Origin: Pseudomonadota bacterium
GTDB taxonomy: Bacteria > Pseudomonadota > Gammaproteobacteria > Steroidobacterales > Steroidobacteraceae
Assembly: GCA_021826035.1 (NCBI GenBank)
Contig: JAKBBE010000114.1
Span: forward strand, 1 to 9,131
Direction: 5' to 3'
DNA: 9,131 nt
In this document: one piece after another, positions 1 through 6,342 of the stretch
Position numbering within the stretch: position 1 is the first letter of the stretch
Layout: each line of letters begins with the position of its first letter
Position numbers and translations under genes: made by a program
Notes under the pieces: generated by a model
The model's input: only the letters and a program-made list of their open reading frames with translations
The model's database searches: none
Told to the model about the DNA's origin: nothing

Positions 1-933
1 TATGGCCTTGCCTTTGGCCGCGAGCTCAATCGCTATTTGAATCTCGAGTTGAACATCGATGGCACCCGGCTATCGGGTCGGCGCGGGGCGGATGCTCTGA
101 ACGTCTATGGCACGACTCTCGATGCGCTTGCGATCCTCAATCGCAGCGGGACGATTTCGCCGTATCTGCGCATCGGGTCCGGATTCGTGCACGATGTTCC
201 TGGTGGCCAGGTGCCGAATCAGACCAATTTTGCGGCCGACGCGGGTGTGGGGTTCTACTGGAACCTTTGGCGCAGCGCCCGAGGCACTCGGGAATTCGCC
301 CTACGGCCGGAAATCAAGGTGCGTTGGGAGAACCCGGGGCATTCCCCGGATTTGCAGGATTACATTGCGGATTTGGGTTTCCAGTACTCCTTCGGCGGCT
401 CGCCCGCATCGAGCGCGCCAGTCGTGGCTGCGTCGCCACCACCCCCGCCACCGCCCATGCCGGCGCCGACAGCAGTGGCATTGCCGCGGCCGCCTGAGGC
501 TGTGGCGCTGAGCCCTCCACACAGCACGTTTGCGCTGCCGAGGCGCGGTTCGGTAATTCTCAAGGGAGTCACCTTCGCGTTTGACTCGGCGCGGCTGACG
601 GCGCCGTCTCGCGCGGTGTTGGAGGATGTCGCGGCCGGCCTTAGACGTCACCCGCTGCTGAAGGTGCAGGTCCAGGGCTATACCGACAGCACCGGGACGG
701 TTGCCTACAATCTGAAGCTTTCGGAACTCCGTGCTGAGTCGGTGCGACAGTTCGTTCTCGGCGAGGGCGTCGAGCGGCAGCAGTTGCGCACCCGTGGTTA
801 CGGTGTTGCCGACCCGATTGCGAGCAATCGCACGGCGTCTGGTCGAGCGCTGAACCGCCGGGTGGTTCTGAAGGTGCTCAGCAATCCCAATGCGGTGAAG
901 GTGAAGGGGCAGGGCACGACGACGTCGCGGTGA
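1..933 (+). CDS. OmpA-family outer-membrane protein, 5'-truncated by the window edge
   Basis: The frame is open from base 1 and ends at TGA 931-933. The TTG at 37 is only an internal codon, so the true start lies upstream. Bases 1-400 encode alternating aromatic/polar strands typical of an outer-membrane beta-barrel, ending near 'GFQYSFGG'. A Pro/Ala-rich linker follows at about 409-540, with seven prolines in a row from 436. From about 570 there is an OmpA C-terminal peptidoglycan-binding domain: 'FAFDSARL', 'GYTDSTG' (Asp codon 685-687), 'LSELRAESV' (Arg codon 730-732), 'GYG' and 'NRRVVLKV' near 853-876. In this family the conserved Asp and Arg bind diaminopimelate of peptidoglycan. The expected role is a structural tether between outer membrane and cell wall, perhaps also a small porin. 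Family is near certain; the specific member is not identifiable. Confidence 0.95.
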   Translation, partial: YGLAFGRELNRYLNLELNIDGTRLSGRRGADALNVYGTTLDALAILNRSGTISPYLRIGSGFVHDVPGGQVPNQTNFAADAGVGFYWNLWRSARGTREFALRPEIKVRWENPGHSPDLQDYIADLGFQYSFGGSPASSAPVVAASPPPPPPPMPAPTAVALPRPPEAVALSPPHSTFALPRRGSVILKGVTFAFDSARLTAPSRAVLEDVAAGLRRHPLLKVQVQGYTDSTGTVAYNLKLSELRAESVRQFVLGEGVERQQLRTRGYGVADPIASNRTASGRALNRRVVLKVLSNPNAVKVKGQGTTTSR

Positions 934-1086
934 GGGTGCGGCGCTGCTGCCCGGCGCGCCGCGACGGCTCCCCCGGGGGGGTCCGAGGCAGGTTTCGCGT
1001 CCAACTCATCGATGGTTAGGGCTGCACGGCTGCACGGTGAGCACGGCGATCCTATCTGCTGGTTCCGGACGGGTTTCCGATCACGC

Positions 1087-1120
1087 TCGATGATGGACAG
1101 GGCCCGGGGTCCATCATGGA
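1087..1120. repeat. Imperfect inverted repeat
   Basis: ATGATGGAC (1090-1098) and GTCCATCAT (1109-1117) are perfect reverse complements around a 10-base GC-rich centre. The match resumes for two more pairs after one mismatch (1087-1088 with 1119-1120). It could fold as a hairpin or be a protein-binding palindrome. No T-run follows, so an intrinsic terminator is unlikely. Function is unknown. Confidence 0.55.
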
Positions 1121-1235
1121 TGTTGAGCGCTCTTTCGGTCATTTCCTCTCTCGATCTCTCTGTGGTCTTCGTGCCGTCTGACCGGTCGCTGGCCGGGCTG
1201 AAGATCCTGCAGGACGCACAGGAAGGCCGCGGGCC

Positions 1236-1262
1236 CCTGATGGCCCTGATGGCCCTGATGGC
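1236..1262. repeat. Tandem repeat, three perfect copies of a 9-bp unit
   Basis: CCTGATGGC occurs three times head to tail (1236-1244, 1245-1253, 1254-1262), with partial extension on both sides. The unit length is a multiple of three, but no supported gene covers it. It is a short-period repeat that could vary in copy number by slippage. Confidence 0.8.
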
Positions 1263-1280
1263 CGGGGCAGGGTCCCCGTC

Positions 1281-1305
1281 GGGGCTCTGGATGTGCAAGA
1301 GCCCC
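1281..1305. other. Small perfect hairpin in the noncoding region
   Basis: GGGGCTCT (1281-1288) pairs perfectly with AGAGCCCC (1298-1305) around a 9-base loop. Further self-complementary C/G blocks lie on both sides (1272-1284 and 1302-1319), so a larger structured transcript is possible. There is no U-tract, and no RNA family that I recognise. Confidence 0.4.
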
Positions 1306-1670
1306 TCCGGGGAGTCTCCGGTTACCCCGCCTGAGACACTCGACCGGTGTACGTCAGCGTTCTGAACGATCCGGCGTTTTCCCCCCTTTCTCACCCAGAT
1401 TGACGCGCAGCTTGCCGCCGAGGCTCGCCGGAGGCGCTGCCCGGAGCGCGCAGGACCTCTGCAGGTGGCGGATTTTCCTCGCAAACCCCGCGGCTGTCCG
1501 GCGTCGGTGCGGGCGGAGTACACCCGGCGGCTGAGCTGTACCGGCGGGCGGTGCGATGCGCGCAGGACGCCGGGTTCGGTGCGCTTCCTCGGTCGGCGGG
1601 TATCTGTGGCGGGGATGGTGATGCTGATCTTGCCGCTGGGCGGTTCCACCGCACACGCGCTTGGGGGGCC

Positions 1671-1904
1671 TCATACATCAAATCGGGCGTCCCTCGCTGT
1701 CGTCGGAGTGATCGCGTGAGGCACCATGAGTCGACGTGTCCGAGAGTAGGCGCGGAAGGCGGCTCCGTTGAGCAACAGCAGCGCCACCGGCGCCCATGCG
1801 AGGACGTGCGTCAAGGTCGGCGTCACACGCAGGACCAATGCTGGGAGTGAGGCCGCAAGCAGTCCATGGCCGGCACGGCATGGGTGCTCACGGGCAGGTG
1901 TGCG
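1671..1904 (-). pseudogene. Putative C-terminal remnant of a membrane protein
   Basis: This minus-strand frame runs from just after a TGA (plus 1905-1907) to TGA at 1673-1671, giving 77 codons with no ATG near its start. Residues 15-53 are strikingly membrane-protein-like. There is a hydrophobic segment (about 14-27), a short polar turn, then 'HVLAWAPVALLLLNGAAF' (33-50), followed by a basic tail 'RAYSRTRR' and a polar C-terminus. Across residues 27-53 the third codon position is almost always G or C, matching the window's real genes. Residues 1-12 do not look coding. I infer the 3' end of a gene whose 5' part was lost where the DoxX-like gene (start 1967, opposite strand) now begins. A short intact gene using TTG at 1838 is a weaker alternative. 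The family is not recognised. Confidence 0.35.
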
Positions 1905-1966
1905 TCACGAGAGAGCGGCGTATGCTGGGCGACCTGACTTGATAAGAATGCCGTAGGCGGGGTTGC

Positions 1967-2824
1967 ATGAGCTTGCCGAGCGCCGTTCGAGGAGTGCCGG
2001 TCAACGCCGTTGTCGTCGCGCGCGGGTTGTTTGCGCTCGCATCGGCCAGCCTTGCCTTTTTGATCCTGGCGTTCGGGCGATGGGTGCCGCAGCCCGTGCC
2101 GGCTGGGGTTCCGCTGCGCGAGATGGTGATCTACGCGGCGGCACTGGTGATTCTGCTGGCGAGCATCGGCCTGTGCATCGTGCGCACGGCGGTGGCGAGC
2201 GTGGTGACGCTGGGAGCCTATCAGGCAGTGTCGGCTGCGCTGGCGGTGCCGCAGGGACTCGCAACGCCGCAAAGCCTCGGCGCGTGGTATCCGTTTTTCG
2301 AAGCCGTGACGCCCCTTGCCGGTGCCGGGGTGCTCTACGTGATGTTGCGCCGCGCGATCCGCGGGCCAGGTGCAGCGCCCGCTGAGCGGACGACTCTACG
2401 CGTCGCACAGAGTCTCTTTGGCGTCACGTGCGTGTTTTATGGGGCGTCTCACTTCGCCTACGCCGCCTATACGGCGACCTTGGTGCCGACCTGGCTTCCC
2501 GCTCGACTGGTGGTCGCGTATGCCACAGGCGCCTGTCATGTCGCCGCCGGATTGGCCATCATCCTCGGGATTGTTCCGCGCGCGGCTGCGGCGCTTGAGG
2601 CCACCATGATGAGCCTGTTCGGCCTCGTCGTCTGGGTGCCGAGTTTCTTCGCGCAGCCGCGCCCCTCTTGGGCGACGCCCGCTGCGCAGCGGTGGTCCGA
2701 ACTCGTCGTGACTTTCGTGCTGGCGGCGGCCGCCTGGGCCGTCACACTGTCCTTCGGCCGCGAGCCCAGCGCGCACCCGTCCGGCTTCCGCCTGCTGCGC
2801 CGACCCTCCGGTGCGCCACCGTGA
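1967..2824 (+). CDS. DoxX-like integral membrane protein with two related halves
   Basis: A 285-residue, highly hydrophobic protein with about eight predicted membrane segments (near residues 17-36, 53-72, 76-93, 107-126, 147-170, 180-200, 205-228 and 244-263). The second half has the DoxX-type pattern: 'YGASHFAY' (158-165), 'VPTWLPARLVVAYATGACHV' (173-192), 'AAGLAIILG', then a 'MMSLFGLVVWVPSF' helix. The first half has similar spacing: 'RGLFALAS', then 'VPAGVPLREMVIYAA', then 'ASIGLCIVRTA'. This suggests an internal duplication of a four-helix unit. DoxX-family proteins are inner-membrane proteins of mostly unclear function, some linked to redox or thiosulfate metabolism, and no substrate can be assigned here. 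ATG 1967 is preceded by a G-rich stretch (1957-1962), a weak ribosome site. The next gene on the same strand starts 82 bases after the stop, so co-transcription with PPK2 is possible. Confidence 0.8.
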   Translation: MSLPSAVRGVPVNAVVVARGLFALASASLAFLILAFGRWVPQPVPAGVPLREMVIYAAALVILLASIGLCIVRTAVASVVTLGAYQAVSAALAVPQGLATPQSLGAWYPFFEAVTPLAGAGVLYVMLRRAIRGPGAAPAERTTLRVAQSLFGVTCVFYGASHFAYAAYTATLVPTWLPARLVVAYATGACHVAAGLAIILGIVPRAAAALEATMMSLFGLVVWVPSFFAQPRPSWATPAAQRWSELVVTFVLAAAAWAVTLSFGREPSAHPSGFRLLRRPSGAPP

Positions 2825-2906
2825 GGTTCAGGATCCTCGCCGGTGTGCCGGACGGCGGGGGAAGCCCGTATCGACAGCAGTATGGCCTGCGCGTATGGGT
2901 GGACCC

Positions 2907-3737
2907 ATGAACGATCGTGAGCAGTTTCGGGTGGCCTCGGGCGCCCGGGTGACGCTCTCCGCCATCGATCCGGCGTTCAAGGGGCATCATCAGGACCACG
3001 CATCGGCCGCAGATGAGCTGCAGCATTACACCGAGCGTCTGCGCGCGCTGCAGGAGCTCCTCTACGCCGACGGCCGCCATTCGCTGCTGATCTGTCTGCA
3101 GGCCATGGATACCGCAGGCAAGGACGGCGTGATCAATCACGTGCTGGGCGCGATGAACCCGCAGGGCTGCCGGGTGGCGCATTTCCGTCACCCTTCCGCG
3201 GAGGAGGCGGCGCACGACTTTCTCTGGCGGGCGCACCGGGATGCGCCGGCGCGCGGTGAGGTGGTGATCTTCAACCGCTCCCATTACGAGGACGTGCTCG
3301 TGGTGCGCGTCCACAAGCTCGTCAGCCGGGCGGTCTGGACGGAGCGCTACGTGCGGATCAACGAATTCGAGCGCGCGCTCGCCGACGACGGCGTTGCGAT
3401 CCTGAAATTCTACCTGCACATCTCGAGCGAGGAGCAGCTCGCGCGCTTCAAGGCGCGACTCGAGGACCCGAGTAAACACTGGAAGATCACGGCCTCGGAT
3501 TACACCGAACGAAAGTTCTGGCCCCAGTACCGGCGCGCCTACGAGGATGCTCTCTCCCGGTGCAGCAGCGAGTACGCCCCGTGGTACGTCATTCCCGGCA
3601 ATCACAAGTGGTATCGCAACCTCGCCATCGCGCGCATCGTCGTCGAGCGCCTCGAGGCAATGAACCTCAAGTATCCCGCGCCGGCAGTCGATCTCGCCGA
3701 GATCCGCCGCAAGTACCACAGCGCGGCCCAGCGCTGA
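2907..3737 (+). CDS. ppk2: PPK2-family polyphosphate:nucleotide phosphotransferase
   Basis: A cytoplasmic kinase that moves phosphate from inorganic polyphosphate to a nucleotide. The 276-residue single-domain protein has the Walker A loop 'MDTAGKDG' (67-74, Lys72), 'NPQGC' (84-88), 'HDFLWRAH' (103-110), the Walker-B-region motif 'FNRSHYEDV' (122-130), 'RYVRINEFE' (147-155), 'LKFYLHIS' (166-173), the lid-region 'HWKITASDY' (191-199) and 'HKWYRNLA' (233-240). The GKDG loop together with NPQG and FNRSHYEDV resembles the class III/nucleotide-phosphotransferase branch, whose members accept AMP and often ADP; the class call is inference. I chose ATG 2907 because 'MNDREQFRVASGARV' fits the usual family N-terminus and GGGTGGA (2897-2903) precedes it. 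The same frame is open upstream to GTG 2811, overlapping the DoxX-like gene, and ATG 2895 is another option. At 230-232 it reads 'PGN' before HKWYRN, where relatives often have PAD or PAN. Confidence 0.95.
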   Translation: MNDREQFRVASGARVTLSAIDPAFKGHHQDHASAADELQHYTERLRALQELLYADGRHSLLICLQAMDTAGKDGVINHVLGAMNPQGCRVAHFRHPSAEEAAHDFLWRAHRDAPARGEVVIFNRSHYEDVLVVRVHKLVSRAVWTERYVRINEFERALADDGVAILKFYLHISSEEQLARFKARLEDPSKHWKITASDYTERKFWPQYRRAYEDALSRCSSEYAPWYVIPGNHKWYRNLAIARIVVERLEAMNLKYPAPAVDLAEIRRKYHSAAQR

Positions 3738-3870
3738 GGCGCGGCCGCTCGATTTGCGCCGCGCCGCGCGCTAGCATGCGCCGGGCACGTGGGCCATCCG
3801 GACCCGCCCGAGCGGTTGCGGCGCGGCGCGGGCCGGCTCGCCCTCGGCAGACCCTGGAGGAACCATCCGC

Positions 3871-5448
3871 ATGCACCGCACCCTCGTCCTGTCTCTGGCC
3901 AGCCTCGCCCTCGCGCTCCCGGCGGCGGTTTGGGCCGCACCGAAGGCCCCGCCCCAAACTGCGCACACCGCCACCGTGCCCAAGGCGAGAACCTCGATTA
4001 CCCACGGCAGCGTGGTGATCGGCGGTCAGCGCATCCGCTACACGGCGACCGCCGGTACGATCCTGCTGAAGAACGCGCAGGGCAAGCCCACCGCCAGCAT
4101 GTTCTACGTCGCCTATACGAAGGACGGCGTGCGCGATCCGGGCCAGCGTCCGGTGACCTTCGCGTACAACGGCGGACCGGGGTTCGCCTCCGCGCTGGTC
4201 GACATCGGCGGCTTCGGTCCGCGACGGATCGAGTGGCCCGCACCCGGCCAGATCGGGCGTGAACAGCCGCCGTACCGGCTGGTGCCGAACGCCTACAGCA
4301 TTCTGGGTGCGACCGACCTGGTGTTCATCGATGCCGTGGGCACCGGCTACAGCCGCATCGTCGGCGTCGGCAAGCCGAAGATGTTCTATGGGATCAATGG
4401 CGATGCGCGCGCGTTCACGCAGTTCATCGAGCGCTACGTGCAGCGCAACGATCGGTTCGAATCCCCGAAATTCCTGCTGGGCGAGAGCTACGGCACCACG
4501 CGCTCGGCGGTCCTCGCCGAGGACCTCGTTGGTCAGGGGGTCTACCTCAATGGCGTGATCCTGTGTTCGACGGTGCTCGACTTTGCGACCCTGAACAACA
4601 CCCCGGGCAACGATCTGCCCTACGAGCTGTACCTGCCGTCCTATGCGGCAGTGGCCTGGTACCACCACCGCATCACGCCGCGGCCGACGGATCTTGCGGC
4701 GTTCATCGACAAGGTCGAGCGATTCGCCGGGGGCCCCTACGCCCATGCGCTGTTTGAGGGCTCGGCGTTGAGTGTGGCGCACAAGACGCAGATCGCCGCG
4801 CAGCTCTCCCGCTACACCGGATTGCCGGCCGAATTGTGGGAGCGGGCCGATCTGCGCATCCCGCTGTCGGTCTTCCAGCGCCGCCTGCTCGGCACCGGCG
4901 CGAGCACGGGACGCTTCGATGCGCGCTTCAGCACCCCTGAACTCGAGCGGCTCGATCCGCAGCAGGGCGATACCGCCGCGGGCGCGGCTACCACCGCGAT
5001 CTGGGGCGCGCTCACCGAGAGCTTCGATGCGTATCTGCGCCAGGGACTGAATTACCGCAGCCACCGCCTGTACGTGCAGAGCAGCGCCAGCGCGTTCAGC
5101 GCCTGGGACTGGAGCCATTACCAGCCGCCGCTCAGTGCTCTCGACGAGGGCGTCGGCAGCAGCATCAGTTTGGCGCGGGTGCGCAACGTCGCGCCGGCGC
5201 TGGCGCGGGCCATGAGCAACGATCCGGGCATGCAGCTGATGCTCAACAACGGATGGTTCGACATGGCGACGCCGTTCTTCGCGACCAATTTCACCCTCGC
5301 GCACATGGGTCTGCCGCAGAATCTGCACGGCAACATCCACGAGTACTACTACCCGGTCGGGCACATGCTCTATCTGAACCCGGCCGTGCTGCCCCAATTG
5401 CAGCACAACATCGACACGTTCATCGCGAACGCCGTGCAACGCCACTGA
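3871..5448 (+). CDS. Exported S10 family serine carboxypeptidase-like peptidase
   Basis: A 525-residue protein of the peptidase S10 (carboxypeptidase Y-like, alpha/beta-hydrolase) family. Residues 1-22 form a signal peptide (hydrophobic core 'LVLSLASLALALPAAV', likely cleavage after 'VWA'), so it acts in the periplasm or outside. The family block 'RPVTFAYNGGPG' (93-104) leads to 'GFGPRRIEW'. The nucleophile is Ser206 in 'GESYG', the acid is Asp464 in 'NGWFDMATPF', and the base is His498 in 'YYPVGHMLYL'. The full triad predicts an active enzyme removing C-terminal residues from peptides. The oxyanion-loop motif reads NGGPGF rather than the usual NGGPGS/NGGPGC. TGGAGGAA at 3855-3862 is a good ribosome site for ATG 3871. 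It is separated by 133 bases from ppk2 and convergent with the GST gene. A long antisense frame across it (3667-5445) is a high-GC shadow. Confidence 0.95.
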   Translation: MHRTLVLSLASLALALPAAVWAAPKAPPQTAHTATVPKARTSITHGSVVIGGQRIRYTATAGTILLKNAQGKPTASMFYVAYTKDGVRDPGQRPVTFAYNGGPGFASALVDIGGFGPRRIEWPAPGQIGREQPPYRLVPNAYSILGATDLVFIDAVGTGYSRIVGVGKPKMFYGINGDARAFTQFIERYVQRNDRFESPKFLLGESYGTTRSAVLAEDLVGQGVYLNGVILCSTVLDFATLNNTPGNDLPYELYLPSYAAVAWYHHRITPRPTDLAAFIDKVERFAGGPYAHALFEGSALSVAHKTQIAAQLSRYTGLPAELWERADLRIPLSVFQRRLLGTGASTGRFDARFSTPELERLDPQQGDTAAGAATTAIWGALTESFDAYLRQGLNYRSHRLYVQSSASAFSAWDWSHYQPPLSALDEGVGSSISLARVRNVAPALARAMSNDPGMQLMLNNGWFDMATPFFATNFTLAHMGLPQNLHGNIHEYYYPVGHMLYLNPAVLPQLQHNIDTFIANAVQRH

Positions 5449-5456
5449 GCACTTCG

Positions 5457-5485
5457 CCCCTGACGCCGCGCTGCGGCGTCAGGGG
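5457..5485. terminator. Hairpin between convergent S10 and GST genes, probable bidirectional terminator
   Basis: CCCCTGACGCCGC (5457-5469) pairs perfectly with GCGGCGTCAGGGG (5473-5485) around a 3-base loop. It starts 9 bases after the S10 stop and contains the GST stop codon (TGA, 5481-5479 on the minus strand). No T-run follows on either strand, so it may slow RNA polymerase or protect 3' ends rather than act as a textbook intrinsic terminator. Confidence 0.65.
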
Positions 5486-6183
5486 GCACTCGGAATCTCC
5501 AGTCCGCGCGCCACGGCCGGGCGTGCCACGAAGCGCTCGAGCGCCGCGTTCACGTGCGGAAATTCACCGTAGCCGACCAGGTCGCCCGCGTCGTAAAAGC
5601 CAATCAGAGTGCGCACCCAGGGAAAGATCGCGATGTCCGCGATGCTGTACTCGGTCCCGGCGATCCACTCGTGCCGGGCGAGCTCGCCCTCGAGCACTCC
5701 GAGCAGCCGGCGTGACTCGGTTGCGTAGCGCTCCAGAGGCCGTTTGTCCTCGAGCTCCCGGCCGGCGAAGCGGTGAAAGTAGCCCAGTTGGCCGAACATC
5801 GGGCCGATGCCGCCCATCTGGAACATCAGCCACTGGATGACCCGATAGCGCCCCGCGGCCTGGCTCGGCAGGAACCGGCCGCATTTCTCGGCCAGATACA
5901 GCAGGATCGCACCGGACTCGAACAGCGCAAGCGGGGCACCGTCGGGGCCCTGTGGATCGAGGATCGCCGGGATCTTGCCGTTGGGGTTGAGTGAGCGGAA
6001 CGCCGCGGAGAGCTGTTCGTGCTGCGCGAAGTCCACGCGGTGCGCCTCATACGGCAGGCCGGCTTCCTCGAGCATGATCGAGACTTTCACCCCGTTTGGT
6101 GTCGGCAGCGAGTACAACTGCAGCCGCGCGGGATGACGCGCGGGCCATTTGCGGGTGATGGGAAAATCGCTGGGATCAAACAT
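5479..6183 (-). CDS. Glutathione S-transferase, Nu-type (YfcG/YghU-like)
   Basis: A cytosolic 234-residue protein. After a 20-residue N-terminal extension comes the thioredoxin-fold domain: 'LQLYSLPTPNGVKVSIMLEE' (21-40), 'NPNGKIPAI' (67-74, cis-Pro72) and the glutathione-contacting 'FESGAILLYLAEK' (88-100, Glu89-Ser90). A helical C-terminal domain follows with 'QWLMFQMGGIGPMFGQLGYF' (117-136), 'EYSIADIAIFPW' (178-189) and 'RPAVARGLEIP' (221-231). The TPNG motif is characteristic of Nu-class proteins such as E. coli YfcG and YghU, which act mainly on disulfides and peroxides with bound glutathione. That chemistry is inferred from the family. There is no signal peptide. ATG 6183 is preceded by GGAG on the minus strand. 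It is convergent with the S10 gene (30 bases between stops) and divergent from the trehalase (159 bases). Confidence 0.93.
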   Translation of the reverse strand: MFDPSDFPITRKWPARHPARLQLYSLPTPNGVKVSIMLEEAGLPYEAHRVDFAQHEQLSAAFRSLNPNGKIPAILDPQGPDGAPLALFESGAILLYLAEKCGRFLPSQAAGRYRVIQWLMFQMGGIGPMFGQLGYFHRFAGRELEDKRPLERYATESRRLLGVLEGELARHEWIAGTEYSIADIAIFPWVRTLIGFYDAGDLVGYGEFPHVNAALERFVARPAVARGLEIPSAP

Positions 6184-6255
6184 GGGAGGCTCCGTGTTCG
6201 CCGCGCAGCGTCGTACGCGGCGGGGTGCTCAAGGATGAGCGCGCGGGCTGCGAGC

Positions 6256-6279
6256 GGCAAGCGCGGGGGCGCGCTTGCC
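6256..6279. repeat. Inverted repeat in the divergent GST/trehalase promoter region
   Basis: GGCAAGCGC (6256-6264) and GCGCTTGCC (6271-6279) are perfect reverse complements separated by 6 bases. The element lies 72 bases from the GST start and 63 bases from the trehalase start, in the only region that can hold both promoters. It may be an operator for a dimeric regulator or an RNA hairpin in one of the leaders. Which one cannot be decided from sequence. Confidence 0.45.
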
Positions 6280-6342
6280 CGGATCGGGCCGCCGGTCCAT
6301 GATGGCGGGCGATGAGCGTCATGAGCGCACGGGAGGGCTCTT

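Larger units (their letters stand above)
934..1966. other. About 1 kb with no convincing intact gene
   Basis: Reading frames are open on both strands here, as expected from high G+C, but none gives a protein with recognisable motifs. The region contains a direct repeat (two copies of GCTGCACG, 1021-1036), a three-copy 9-bp tandem repeat (1236-1262), an inverted repeat (1087-1120), a small hairpin (1281-1305) and a minus-strand protein remnant (1671-1904). A plus-strand frame at 1465-1719 contains a signal-peptide-like stretch (about 1610-1665, ending 'STAHALGG'), but it stops soon after and has no recognisable mature domain. The stretch around 1020-1265 looks like degenerate short repeats rather than a protein. 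I infer an eroded or repeat-bearing intergenic region. Promoter elements for the gene at 1967 presumably lie near its right end. Confidence 0.6.

Noticed and set aside
970..981. C-run followed by G-run as an OmpA terminator
   Set aside because: There is no room for a loop and no T-tract; it is more likely a GC homopolymer junction.
1128..1365. Possible riboswitch or structured leader (stem-rich sequence)
   Set aside because: I compared it with known patterns such as the glycine riboswitch and could not match conserved cores. No suitable gene follows on either strand.
798..1649. 283-codon minus-strand frame across the intergenic gap
   Set aside because: It begins inside the gap and ends within the OmpA gene. 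The composition is Arg/Pro/Ser-rich with no domain, and it runs across short repeats.
2811..2906. Upstream GTG extension of ppk2 that would overlap the DoxX-like gene
   Set aside because: The extra 32 residues do not look like the family N-terminus, whereas ATG 2907 gives a typical start and length.
2742..3719. 325-codon minus-strand frame opposite ppk2
   Set aside because: It overlaps the whole PPK2 coding sequence, whose motifs are unmistakable; the antisense product has no family features.
3667..5445. 592-codon open frame antisense to the S10 peptidase gene
   Set aside because: The opposite strand encodes a complete S10 enzyme with signal peptide and triad. The antisense product has no recognisable motif, is rich in Arg/Ala/Val, and is an expected by-product of high G+C codon use.
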